From the NCBI GenBank assembly GCA_016803235.1, contig JADCLI010000044.1, positions 1-49,358 on the forward strand: DNA of 49,358 bases, written 5' to 3'. The DNA is from Pimelobacter simplex. GTDB taxonomy: Bacteria > Actinomycetota > Actinomycetes > Propionibacteriales > Nocardioidaceae. Both the position numbers and the translations under genes were made by a program. The first letter of the stretch is position 1; each line of letters starts with the position of its first letter. Of the stretch, positions 41,049-49,069 are shown piece by piece. Below the pieces are notes generated by a model. The model was not told the DNA's origin and searched no databases. It was given only the letters and a program-made list of their open reading frames with translations.

Positions 41049-42533
41049 ATGACTGCGCCCTCCGGACCCGCTGAGACCGGCGACATCGCCGCGCTCGAGC
41101 AGGAGTTCACGAGTGCCTCGGCGACCCCGGGGCGGACTCCGCTCGTCATCAAGCTCCTGGTCGCGGCGACGTTCGTCGTGATCCTGAACGAGACGACCCT
41201 CGTCAACGCCGTCCCGCGTCTGATGAGCGACTTCAACATCACCGAGACGACCGCGCAGTGGTCACTGACGGTGTTCATGCTGACCATGGCCGCGGTCATT
41301 CCGGTGACGGGCTGGTTCCTCCAGCGGGTGAGCACGCGCACGACGTACGCCACCGCGATGATCACCTTCAGCATCGGCACCCTGATCGCCGCGGTCGCAC
41401 CGACGTTCGGCGTGCTGCTCGTCGGCCGGGTGGTCCAGGCCGGTGGTACGGCGGTCATGATGCCGCTGCTGATGACGACCCTGATGACGGTCGTCGCCGC
41501 CGAGGACCGGGGTCGCGTGATGGGGCAGGTCACCCTCGCCATGTCCTGCGCCCCGGCGCTCGGCCCGGCGGTGTCCGGCGTGCTGCTCCACTTCGGCTCG
41601 TGGCGGCTGATCTTCGTGGTCGTGCTCCCGATCTCCGTGCTGGTCGGCCTCTTCGGGTTCCGCCAGCTCGAGAACGTCGGCGAGACCAACCGCAGCCCGA
41701 TCAGCTGGCTGAGCGTGGTGCTGGCTGCCGGTGGCTTCAGCACCTTCGTCTACGGCCTGAGCAAGGTTGGCAAGGCCGAGTGGACCGAACCGACCCTTCT
41801 CATCGGCACCGGTGTCGTGCTGATCGCGGCCTTCGCCGCCTACCAGCTGTTCCTGCAGCGCTCGGACCGCCCGCTGATGGACCTGCGCACCCTCAAGGTC
41901 CGCAACTTCACGGTGTCGCTGATCTTGATGTCGGCCGGATTCATGGCCTTCCTCGGCTCGATGCTCCTGCTGCCGCTCTACCTGCAGAACCTGCGCGGCC
42001 TCAGCGAGCTGCAGACCGGGCTGCTGGTCATGCCCGGCGGCCTGGCCATGGGCCTGCTCGGGCCGCAGGTCGGCAAGGTGTTCGACCGCATCGGTGCGCG
42101 CCCGCTGGTGATCCCGGGGTCGGTCGTGATGGTCGCGCTGCTGTTCGCGCTGAGCCGGATCGGCGTCGACACGCCGTACGCCGTGCTCGTCGCGCTGCAC
42201 GTCGCGCTGATGGCCAGCCTGGCCACCATCTTCACGCCGGTCTTCACGATCGGCCTGGGCGACCTGGCGCCGCAGCTCTACTCGCACGGCAGCTCGCTGC
42301 TCGGCACGCTGCAGCAGGTCGCCGGCGCGATCGGCACCGCCCTGCTCGTCGTGATCATGACCAACCGCACGGAGAGCCTCGCGACGTCGGGCAGCTCGCC
42401 TGCCGACGCCTTCATGGGCGGCCTGCAGTGGGCCTTCTTCGCCGGCGCGGTGATCGGGGTCGTGGTGATCGCGATGTCGCTGCTGCTGCCGTCGAAGGCG
42501 AACCTCCCAGCGCCTGCCCACGGCGGGCACTGA
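41049..42533 (+). CDS. MFS drug-efflux transporter (DHA2, EmrB/QacA-like)
   Basis: Protein of 494 residues with about 14 membrane helices starting near residue 33. The first helix region holds NETTLVNAVPRLMSDFNI and the conserved loop near 91 reads GWFLQRVSTRTTY; the antiporter motif region includes GRVVQAGGTAVMMPLL near 125 and APALGPAVSGVLL near 175. Such proteins export drugs or lipophilic compounds with proton exchange. AGGA lies about 7 bases before the ATG. A long leader and palindrome precede it. The substrate is unknown. Confidence 0.93.
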   Translation: MTAPSGPAETGDIAALEQEFTSASATPGRTPLVIKLLVAATFVVILNETTLVNAVPRLMSDFNITETTAQWSLTVFMLTMAAVIPVTGWFLQRVSTRTTYATAMITFSIGTLIAAVAPTFGVLLVGRVVQAGGTAVMMPLLMTTLMTVVAAEDRGRVMGQVTLAMSCAPALGPAVSGVLLHFGSWRLIFVVVLPISVLVGLFGFRQLENVGETNRSPISWLSVVLAAGGFSTFVYGLSKVGKAEWTEPTLLIGTGVVLIAAFAAYQLFLQRSDRPLMDLRTLKVRNFTVSLILMSAGFMAFLGSMLLLPLYLQNLRGLSELQTGLLVMPGGLAMGLLGPQVGKVFDRIGARPLVIPGSVVMVALLFALSRIGVDTPYAVLVALHVALMASLATIFTPVFTIGLGDLAPQLYSHGSSLLGTLQQVAGAIGTALLVVIMTNRTESLATSGSSPADAFMGGLQWAFFAGAVIGVVVIAMSLLLPSKANLPAPAHGGH

Positions 42534-42544
42534 CCGACACGAGA

Positions 42545-42580
42545 CGACCGGCCCGGCCCCCTCGGGGACCGGGCCGGTCG
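42545..42580. terminator. Bidirectional terminator
   Basis: A 12 plus 4 bp stem (CGACCGGCCCGG, CCCC, loop CTC, GGGG, bulged A, then the complement) lies between two convergent genes. It is nearly the same core as the terminator at 32844-32877. Confidence 0.88.
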
Positions 42581-42592
42581 GCGTCTCGGGGC

Positions 42593-43657
42593 TCAGCGCC
42601 CGTCGAGGAAGGCGTCGAGGAGCGGCCAGCTGACCTCGGCGGCCCTCGGACCGGCGACCAGGCCGAGATGGCTCAGGCCGTCGGCGGCGGCGTAGCGGGC
42701 GCCGGGGACGACGTCCGCACCGGCCCGCACGGCCGGGCCGTCGGCGATGTTGTCGGTCTCGCTGCCGACGAACAGCACCGGCGTGCGTACGTCGGCCAGC
42801 CGCACCTCGCGCTTGCGGCTGAGCCGCACCGTGCCGGTGGCCAGCTCGTTGCGGACCATCAGCCGGGTGTGGATCTGGTGGTAGGCGCGCCCGGGGTAGC
42901 CGGGCATCTCGCCGATGAAGTCGTCGATCGCGCCGGTGCGGGCGAGCGCCTCGGTGTCGAGGATGTTCCTGGCCAGGTGCACGGCCTTGGTGAGCTCACG
43001 CCTGGGTGCCATCGCCCGGTAGCTGGCGCGCACCAGGTGGCGCGGCACGCCACCGAGCGCGGCGGTCGGAGCGGTGACCGCGCGGGTGCCGAGCAGCCGG
43101 TCGGCGACGACGAGCGGCTGGATCGCGGGGATCTGGGTGTAGTCGATCGGCGTGCCGAAGGCGGTCAGCGACGCGATCGGCAGGTCGGGGTGCGCGGCAG
43201 CGGTGAGCAGGCTCATCGTGCCGCCGAGGGACCAGCCGACCAGGTCGACACCGTCGGCCGCGTCCCCGCCGGCCGCGTGGTCGGCGAGCACCGCGTGGAT
43301 CGCGGTCGGCAGGATGTCGTCGATCCAGGCCTCGAAGCCCATGCCGCGGTCGGCGAAGGTGATCCGGCCGTAGTCCACCAGGTACGTCGCCCGGCCGGCC
43401 TCCAGCAGGTGGCCGGCCAGGCTCTGGCCGGGACGCAGGTCGAAGCAGCGGGCAGAGACCGCCAGTGGCGGGACGAGCAGTACCGGGCGGGTCGCCCGGG
43501 CGGTCGTCGTCCGGTCGTAGCGCACGAGCCGCCGGTGCGGGGCGTCGGAGAGCACGGTGGCCGGCAGGCCGTCGTACTGCTCGACGCCGTCGCCGAGGGG
43601 CGAGATCGCCCAGGCGTTGCGGGCGGCGGTGCTCAGGAGGTCAGTGGCGGTCGGCAC
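42593..43657 (-). CDS. PhaC-like alpha/beta hydrolase
   Basis: Protein of 354 residues resembling class III polyhydroxyalkanoate synthases and related acyl hydrolases. PVLLVPPLAVSARCFDL is near 58, VDYGRITFADRGMGFEAWIDD near 93 and the nucleophile elbow GWSLGG near 140. The nucleophile is Ser, not the Cys of true PHA synthases, which favours hydrolase or lipase activity. Asp in GSETDNIAD near 297 and His in LSHLGL near 327 complete the triad. GTG start. It converges with the MFS gene. Confidence 0.85.
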   Translation of the reverse strand: MPTATDLLSTAARNAWAISPLGDGVEQYDGLPATVLSDAPHRRLVRYDRTTTARATRPVLLVPPLAVSARCFDLRPGQSLAGHLLEAGRATYLVDYGRITFADRGMGFEAWIDDILPTAIHAVLADHAAGGDAADGVDLVGWSLGGTMSLLTAAAHPDLPIASLTAFGTPIDYTQIPAIQPLVVADRLLGTRAVTAPTAALGGVPRHLVRASYRAMAPRRELTKAVHLARNILDTEALARTGAIDDFIGEMPGYPGRAYHQIHTRLMVRNELATGTVRLSRKREVRLADVRTPVLFVGSETDNIADGPAVRAGADVVPGARYAAADGLSHLGLVAGPRAAEVSWPLLDAFLDGR

Positions 43658-43715
43658 CGCGACATGGTCCCCGCCGCGGGATCGGCCCGTCCACCGAACG
43701 TGACGAGCGTGACGC

Positions 43716-44303
43716 TCACCAGCAGGGAACGATGTCCTGTGCCCCGGCGACGCCGTCGACGACCTCCATCGCGGTGCCGCGCATCGTGCGGACCTGCGGG
43801 TCCGCCCACGCCAGCGTGGTCTCGGCCGGTCCGCCGTTGCCGGCGACGGTGACCTTGCGGGCGGTGACGCGGAGGACGACGCGGGCCGAGTCGGTGCCCG
43901 GGAAGCAGGCCGAGCCGCGTTGCTTCGCCTGAGCGCCGGCCTGGTCGAGGCCGGTGCCGGCGGGCACGCCGCGGTAGCGCAGGGTCACGATCGCCTGGAA
44001 GCCCGACGGGTGCGGGGAGGCGGCCTCCCAGGTGCCGGTGAGGCCGATCGACATCCCGCGGGTCCGGCCCGAGGGCACGACGAAGACGACCTTGCCGTCC
44101 TGCACCGTGCGCGTCTTGCTGGCCCACCAGCGGTGGCGCAGGCCCTGCTGCACGAACACCGCGCAGCCCTCGCAGTCGGCGACCTTGATCACCACCCGGG
44201 TCCGCTCGGACGCGGCCCCGGCCGGCGGGGGCGTCGCGACGAGGAAGGTCGCGAGCAGGGCGACGGCGAGGGCGAGGAGGGTGCGGCGGCCCGAGAGGGA
44301 CAT
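43716..44303 (-). CDS. Secreted protein with N-terminal CxxC, function unknown
   Basis: Protein of 195 residues with a clear signal peptide (MSLSGRRTLLALAVALLATFL, cleavage near 31). A short DCEGC motif follows near 44, then a beta-rich domain with two further Cys (near 131 and 194). The Cys pairs suggest disulfides outside the cell. AGGAG precedes ATG 44303. I do not recognise the family. Confidence 0.75.
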   Translation of the reverse strand: MSLSGRRTLLALAVALLATFLVATPPPAGAASERTRVVIKVADCEGCAVFVQQGLRHRWWASKTRTVQDGKVVFVVPSGRTRGMSIGLTGTWEAASPHPSGFQAIVTLRYRGVPAGTGLDQAGAQAKQRGSACFPGTDSARVVLRVTARKVTVAGNGGPAETTLAWADPQVRTMRGTAMEVVDGVAGAQDIVPCW

Positions 44304-44381
44304 GGGGGGCTCCTGGATCGTGGGAAGGGATGGTCCACGACGTAGACGGGCGAGCACCCCGTCGGGGTTGCATCGGACCCC

Positions 44382-45008
44382 TCAGGTCGTGCGGGAGCGC
44401 CAGTTGCGCGCGCCGACCAGCATCATCCGCAGCTGGGTGCGGGCGGCGTCGGCGATCCGCTCCTCGGCCGGGGAGCCGGGCTCGGTACCGAGCAGTCGCT
44501 CGGCGGTGGTGACCATCGAGCCGACGATCAGCTCGGAGAGCACCTGCAGGTCGCGCTCGGTCCAGGTGTCGGTGCCGGGCAGGTGGGCGATGTCGGTGGC
44601 CAGCTCGCGCTCGGCGAGCTCGATGCCGCGCGCGATCGCGTCGCGGACGCCGGCTGGACCGGCGAACCGCTCGCGGGCGATGAAGCCGTAGTGGGCGTGG
44701 TCCCGGCGCACCTGCTCGACGAGCACGGCGACCGAGCCGTCGATGATCGTGGCGGCGTCCTCGCCGGCCGTGTGCCGCAGCTCGCGCAGCAGGGCGCGCA
44801 GGGTGTCGAGCGACTCCTCGACCAGCGCCAGCCCGAGGTGCTCGATGGACGGGAAGTGGCGGTAGAACGCGGTCGGCACGATGCCGACCTCCTTGGCGAC
44901 CTGGCGCAGGGAGAGGGCCACGAGGGCGGAGTCCTCGGACAGGGCGAGCGCCGCGTCGAGGATGGCGCGGCGAGTCCGCTCCTTCTGCTCGACACGGGTC
45001 TGGGCCAT
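44382..45008 (-). CDS. TetR-family repressor, DesT/FabR-like
   Basis: Protein of 208 residues. N-terminal helix-turn-helix: RTRRAILDAALAL then LSLRQVAKEVGIVPTAFYRHF near 33-53. The GIVPTAFYRHFPSIEHLGLALVEES stretch is typical of DesT and FabR, regulators that sense the saturated/unsaturated acyl-CoA ratio and control desaturase genes. The divergent reductase and desaturase genes next door are the expected targets, and an 18-bp palindrome lies between them. Homology is from memory; the operon logic is strong. Confidence 0.87.
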   Translation of the reverse strand: MAQTRVEQKERTRRAILDAALALSEDSALVALSLRQVAKEVGIVPTAFYRHFPSIEHLGLALVEESLDTLRALLRELRHTAGEDAATIIDGSVAVLVEQVRRDHAHYGFIARERFAGPAGVRDAIARGIELAERELATDIAHLPGTDTWTERDLQVLSELIVGSMVTTAERLLGTEPGSPAEERIADAARTQLRMMLVGARNWRSRTT

Positions 45009-45024
45009 GGCCTCATCCTACGTG

Positions 45025-45042
45025 AGTGCACATGTGTGCACT
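45025..45042. promoter_or_regulatory. 18-bp DesT/FabR-type operator
   Basis: AGTGCACATGTGTGCACT has perfect 8-bp arms and a 2-bp centre. It lies 17 bases upstream of the repressor start and about 95 bases upstream of the reductase start, so it can control both directions. The AGTG...CACT ends agree with the DesT operator pattern of Pseudomonas as remembered. Confidence 0.8.
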
Positions 45043-45137
45043 GTCACGTGGTGGGGTCGTTGACCACCGCTGTGCCGTCGAGGGAGAGTTTGGGAGTACG
45101 GATGTACACCGAACTTCCCGCCAACGAAGGAGGCGCG

Positions 45138-46301
45138 ATGTCCGCGCTCATCTCCCCGCCGGCTCCCGGCGGCCCTGTCGGGCGGCTCCTGCGCTCGCGG
45201 CTCGCCGCGGCGCTGACCACCCCGCACGGCGTCGACCGGTACCTCGAGCGGTTCAACCCGATGTGGGCGGCGCACGAGGTGCGCGCCCGCGTCGTGTCCG
45301 TCCACCGCGAGACCACCGGTGACGCCGCGACCGGCTCGGCCCCGGTCGCCACCCTGACCCTGCAGCCCACCAGCACCTGGCGCGGCCACCGCGCCGGCCA
45401 GCACGTGCTCGTCGGCGTCGAGCTGCCCGGGTCGGCGAAGCGGCACACCCGCGCGTTCTCGATCTCGTCGGCCGCCTCGGCGCCGGGGGAGCAGTTCACG
45501 CTCACGATCCGCGCCCACGACGAGGGCCAGGTGTCGTCGTACCTCGTCCGCGAGGCGCAGCCCGGCACGATCCTGCACCTGAGCCAGGCCCAGGGCGAGT
45601 TCACCCTCGTCGAGAGTCCGGCGACGCCGACGATCAGCCGGCTGCTGTTCATCACCGGCGGCTCCGGGATCACCCCGGCGATGTCCATGGTCCGCACCCT
45701 CCTGCGTGACGGGTACGACGGCCACGCGGGTCGCCGCGTGACCTTCCTGCACTTCGCCCGCAGTCCCGAGGACCAGATCTTCGCCGACGAGCTGGCCCGG
45801 ATCGCCGCCGCCGACAACGGCGTCGAGGTCCACCTCCGCTACGGCGACCAGCTCTTCAGCGAGTTCGAGCTGCGCCGCCTGGTCCCGGACTACAAGGAGA
45901 CCGACACCTGGCTCTGCGGCCCGCCGGGCCTGGTGGAGCTGGTCACGGCGGCGTACGACGGCTCCAGCCGCCTGCGGATGGAGTTCTTCAAGCCCGCCGT
46001 CGCCCGGGCCGCGGTTTCGACAGGCTCAACCACCGAACGGTCGGCGGTCGAGGGCGAGGTGTCCTTCACCCGGTCCGGCACGACGACCGCGGCCACCGGC
46101 GCCAGCCTGCTCGAGCAGGCCGAGGAGCTCGGCCTGAAGCCGGAGTTCGGCTGCCGGATGGGCATCTGCTTCTCCTGCACCCGCACCAAGACGGCCGGCA
46201 CCGTCCGCAACGTCCTCACCGGCGAGGAGTCCTCCCTGCCGGACGAGGAGATCCGCATCTGCGTCACCGCCGCTGCCGGTGACTGCCACATCGACCTGTG
46301 A
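45138..46301 (+). CDS. Ferredoxin reductase with C-terminal 2Fe-2S domain (desaturase electron donor)
   Basis: Protein of 387 residues: FAD-binding domain with RAFSISSA near 105, NAD(P) domain with ITGGSGITPAM near 174 and LCGPPG near 259, then a plant-type ferredoxin domain with C-x4-C-x2-C (CRMGICFSC near 340-348) and a distal Cys in RICV near 376. It passes electrons from NAD(P)H to the desaturase encoded next, as Rv3230c does for DesA3. ATG 45138 follows AAGGAGG; ATG 45102 lacks one. The linker between reductase and ferredoxin domains contains a repeat-like sequence. Confidence 0.93.
   Translation: MSALISPPAPGGPVGRLLRSRLAAALTTPHGVDRYLERFNPMWAAHEVRARVVSVHRETTGDAATGSAPVATLTLQPTSTWRGHRAGQHVLVGVELPGSAKRHTRAFSISSAASAPGEQFTLTIRAHDEGQVSSYLVREAQPGTILHLSQAQGEFTLVESPATPTISRLLFITGGSGITPAMSMVRTLLRDGYDGHAGRRVTFLHFARSPEDQIFADELARIAAADNGVEVHLRYGDQLFSEFELRRLVPDYKETDTWLCGPPGLVELVTAAYDGSSRLRMEFFKPAVARAAVSTGSTTERSAVEGEVSFTRSGTTTAATGASLLEQAEELGLKPEFGCRMGICFSCTRTKTAGTVRNVLTGEESSLPDEEIRICVTAAAGDCHIDL
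46012..46035 (+). repeat. REP-like element inside the reductase-ferredoxin linker
   Basis: The sequence from CGGTTTCGACAGG to CTCAACCACCG matches a short repeat that I recall as common between genes in Nocardioides-type genomes (ends GGTTTCGA and TCAACCACCG). Here it is in frame and encodes a Ser/Thr-rich linker (VSTGSTT) between two domains. Copy number in this genome is not visible from the window. Confidence 0.55.
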
Positions 46302-46318
46302 CCTCCGAGGAGACCGTC

Positions 46319-47452
46319 ATGAGCACCGACACCCTGACCGACGAGAAATACCACGGCCTCACGGCCGAGCAGATCGACCAGCTCGGCGCCGAGCTCGACG
46401 CGCTGCGCCAGCGTGTGCTCGCCGACCTCGGCGAGGACGACGCGGCGTACCTGCGCAAGGTCGTCACGACCCAGCGCAAGCTGGAGATCGCCGGCCGCGC
46501 GCTGTTCTACCTGCCCGTGGTCGGCTGGCTGCCCGCTGTCGCCTGCCTGAGCGTGTCGAAGATCCTCGACAACATGGAGATCGGGCACAACGTCATGCAC
46601 GGCCAGTACGACTTCCTGGGCGACCCGGCCTTCAACTCCCGGATGTTCGACTGGGACACCGTGTGCCCGGGCGAGCAGTGGAAGTACAGCCACAACTACA
46701 TCCACCACACGTTCACGAACATCGTCGGCAAGGACCGGGACGTGGGCTACGGCATCCTGCGGATGGACCCGGAGCAGAAGTGGCACCCCTACTACCTCGG
46801 CAACCCGCTCTACGCGTTCTTGCTGATGACCTTCTTCGAGTGGGGCGTGGCCCTGCACGACCTCGAGGTCGAGAACATCGTGTCCGGCAAGCGGAAGCTG
46901 GCCGACAACAAGCCGCTCTACCCGGGGCTGATGCGGAAGATCCGGCGCCAGGCGCTCAAGGACTACGTCCTGTTCCCGGCGCTGACCGGCCCGCTCTTCC
47001 CGCTGACCTTCGCGGGCAACGCCGTCGCGAACCTGGTCCGCAACGTGTGGGCCTTCAACATCATCTTCTGCGGGCACTTCCCGGCCGGCGTCGCGTCGTT
47101 CTCCGTGGAGGAGACCGAGAACGAGACCCGCGGCCACTGGTACCTGCGCCAGATGCTCGGCTCCGCGAACATCAAGGGCAGCAAGCTGATGCACGTGATG
47201 AGCGGCAACCTCTCGCACCAGATCGAGCACCACCTGTTCCCCGACCTGCCGGCCCGGCGCTACCCGGAGATGGCGGTCGAGGTCCAGGAGATCTGCGAGC
47301 GCTACGGCCTGCCGTACAACACCGGCCGCCTGCACCAGCAGCTGTGGAGCGTCTTCAAGAAGATCTGCCGCTACTCGCTGCCCGGCGGCGACGCGAAGGT
47401 CGCACCGGTCCGGGGCCCCGGCGCCGTGACCGAGGACTCGTTGGCAGCCTGA
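46319..47452 (+). CDS. Membrane fatty-acid (acyl-CoA) desaturase, DesA3-like
   Basis: Protein of 377 residues with the three His boxes of membrane di-iron desaturases: HNVMH near residue 92, HNYIHH near 125 and HQIEHH near 302. Two hydrophobic stretches lie near 60-80 and 160-180, and another near 225-260. It inserts a double bond, probably delta-9, in long acyl-CoA with electrons from the preceding reductase. ATG 46319 follows GAGGAG; GTG 46298, overlapping the reductase stop, is a weaker alternative. Regulation by the DesT-like repressor is inferred. Confidence 0.94.
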   Translation: MSTDTLTDEKYHGLTAEQIDQLGAELDALRQRVLADLGEDDAAYLRKVVTTQRKLEIAGRALFYLPVVGWLPAVACLSVSKILDNMEIGHNVMHGQYDFLGDPAFNSRMFDWDTVCPGEQWKYSHNYIHHTFTNIVGKDRDVGYGILRMDPEQKWHPYYLGNPLYAFLLMTFFEWGVALHDLEVENIVSGKRKLADNKPLYPGLMRKIRRQALKDYVLFPALTGPLFPLTFAGNAVANLVRNVWAFNIIFCGHFPAGVASFSVEETENETRGHWYLRQMLGSANIKGSKLMHVMSGNLSHQIEHHLFPDLPARRYPEMAVEVQEICERYGLPYNTGRLHQQLWSVFKKICRYSLPGGDAKVAPVRGPGAVTEDSLAA

Positions 47453-47477
47453 GCCCGCGCGGGGGAGACTGGCGCCC

Positions 47478-47741
47478 ATGAGCGACGGACGCGACCACCT
47501 CAGCAAGGCCGAGATCACCAAGGACGCGCTCCAGGCGGGCGCCGAGGCCGCGGCCCAGACCGTCGGCGAGGTCGCGAGCATCGTGACCCGCGCCGTCGGC
47601 GAGGTGGCCGCGGCCGTCGGCGGCTTCGCCACCGAGATCTTCGAGATCAAGGACTCCTCGCAGCGCGCCCTCGCCGAGCACGGCGAGCCGTCCGAGGGGC
47701 CCGGTGTGATCGACGCACCTGACGAATCGGCTGTGGACTAG
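47478..47741 (+). CDS. Small Ala-rich helical protein, function unknown
   Basis: Protein of 87 residues. The first 60 form a predicted Ala/Val-rich amphipathic helix (ALQAGAEAAAQTVGEVAS and so on), followed by an acidic tail. No signal peptide or known motif was seen. It starts 26 bases after the desaturase on the same strand and may be co-transcribed. Its last codons form the left arm of a long inverted repeat. Confidence 0.7.
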   Translation: MSDGRDHLSKAEITKDALQAGAEAAAQTVGEVASIVTRAVGEVAAAVGGFATEIFEIKDSSQRALAEHGEPSEGPGVIDAPDESAVD

Positions 47742-47770
47742 CCCGTTTGGCAGCCCATTCGTCAGGTGCG
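47714..47770. terminator. Long inverted repeat between convergent genes (terminator)
   Basis: Perfect 14-bp arms CGCACCTGACGAAT and complement at 47714-47727 and 47757-47770, with an inner 5-bp stem GGCTG/CAGCC. The left arm overlaps the last codons of the small Ala-rich gene, so termination and coding share sequence. Confidence 0.75.
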
Positions 47771-47788
47771 ACGTCGGGAGGCGACGTC

Positions 47789-48394
47789 CTAGTCGAAGGC
47801 GAGCCGGAACCCGGCCATCCGGAACGAGCCCAGCTGGCGGGCCTCCCGCATGAACCCGAGGGGCCCGTCGGCGGCGAAGCTCCACCGCCCGCGACACGGG
47901 AGCGCCTTGGCGGTGCCCTTCATCACCACGCTGGCCGTCTCCGGGTGCTCGGGGATGCCGGGCTGCTCGACCAGGCCCGTGAACGGCACCCGCAGGGCCG
48001 CGCGCGACACGTCGGTGAAGCCGGCCTCGACGATCGGGCGCCGCTCCACGGTGGCCGACCACTCGGTCGACGTCACCGGGCCACGGAAGCTCGTGTCGAG
48101 GTCGAAGTCGCACAGCTCCTTGGGGATCGCCCACAGCGCGCGCCCGCCCGCCTGCGACGCAGGGGAGTCGACCCAGATGTCGGTGATCGTCACCGCGCCC
48201 TTGCCGGCACCGTTCTTGACCGTACGGGCCAGCAGCAGCTCGTGGTAGGTCAGCGGGCTCGGCTCCTCGTAGGAGACCAGCGCGACGCCGTACGTCCCGG
48301 CCGGGTGGTGCGCGTCGACGTCGCGGCCGAGCCGGAAGACCGACAGCCACAGGGACCCGTGCATGTGCCACGGAGCCGGGGGATAGGGGTTCAC
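47789..48394 (-). CDS. Acetoacetate decarboxylase-like protein
   Basis: Protein of 201 residues of the acetoacetate decarboxylase superfamily. It begins YPPAPWHMHGSLWLSVF and carries WAIPKEL near residue 88, where the PK resembles the Schiff-base Lys region of the family. Many family members are not decarboxylases but act on other keto acids or are uncharacterised. GTG 48394 overlaps the preceding stop as GTGA. Activity is unproven. Confidence 0.78.
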   Translation of the reverse strand: MNPYPPAPWHMHGSLWLSVFRLGRDVDAHHPAGTYGVALVSYEEPSPLTYHELLLARTVKNGAGKGAVTITDIWVDSPASQAGGRALWAIPKELCDFDLDTSFRGPVTSTEWSATVERRPIVEAGFTDVSRAALRVPFTGLVEQPGIPEHPETASVVMKGTAKALPCRGRWSFAADGPLGFMREARQLGSFRMAGFRLAFD

Positions 48395-49059
48395 GACTCG
48401 TCCTCCAAGAACAGCTGGGCGGTGTGCTCGAGCTCGGCCTCCATCGCGGCCGGCAGGTCGTCGGTCAGCTCGTCGGCCATCGGGCTCTCCCCGCGCGGGC
48501 CCAGGCCCGCGGCCGCCTTCTCGACGGCGGCGCCCACGTCGATGATGGTCGCCTGGCGGACGTAGGGCTTCTCGAGCTCCCTGGCGACGTACTTCGCGAC
48601 GAACCGGCGCAGCTCGCCCTCGACGTTGGCGGCCCTGCTGGTCAGCGACGCGCGCAGGCCCTGCGCCTTGAGGCGTACGACGACCTGCGCGGCCGCGGGC
48701 GGCGTCACGTCGAGGACGATCGCCAGGTCGGTGCGCGCGCGGGCGGTGATCACCAGGGGCACCGTGATGTCGGCGTCGAAGTTCTGCTTGTCCATGCCGA
48801 GGTCGATGCTGAACCTCAGCGTCACCGGCAGGTCGACGTGGAAGGACACCGGCTCGGCCCCGACCCGCTCGCCGGTCGCCGTGCCGATCGTGCCGTGTGC
48901 GGTCACCTTGGCGATCCGGCCGGGGCCGACGCCCAGCGGGCCCACGTCGATCGGGCGCCCGGCCAGCACGTTGACCCCGCTCAGCACCCGCTCGGCGGTC
49001 ACCGCGGTGGCGAAGAAGCGCTCGCCCCAGGCCGCGTAGTCGATCAGCTCCTCGCTCAC
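48391..49059 (-). CDS. Conserved protein of unknown function (lipid-binding-like beta fold suspected)
   Basis: Protein of 222 residues from GTG 49059. The central part (about 35-150) is rich in alternating beta strands (VSFHVDLPVTLRFSID, DADITVPLVITARARTDLAIVLDV). An amphipathic helical segment (about 125-180) and an acidic C-terminal tail with many Glu follow. No signal peptide. I do not recognise the family. TAGTCT lies 7 bases before the GTG, so a leaderless transcript is possible, and the -10 overlaps the stop of the upstream TetR gene. It is coupled to the decarboxylase-like gene. Confidence 0.72.
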   Translation of the reverse strand: MSEELIDYAAWGERFFATAVTAERVLSGVNVLAGRPIDVGPLGVGPGRIAKVTAHGTIGTATGERVGAEPVSFHVDLPVTLRFSIDLGMDKQNFDADITVPLVITARARTDLAIVLDVTPPAAAQVVVRLKAQGLRASLTSRAANVEGELRRFVAKYVARELEKPYVRQATIIDVGAAVEKAAAGLGPRGESPMADELTDDLPAAMEAELEHTAQLFLEDES

Positions 49060-49069
49060 GCGGGTGAGA

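Noticed and set aside
41258..43852. An 864-residue plus-strand ORF running from the MFS gene through the hydrolase
   Set aside because: It is out of frame with the MFS gene and antisense to the PhaC-like gene. It crosses a strong terminator and has biased, motif-free translation.
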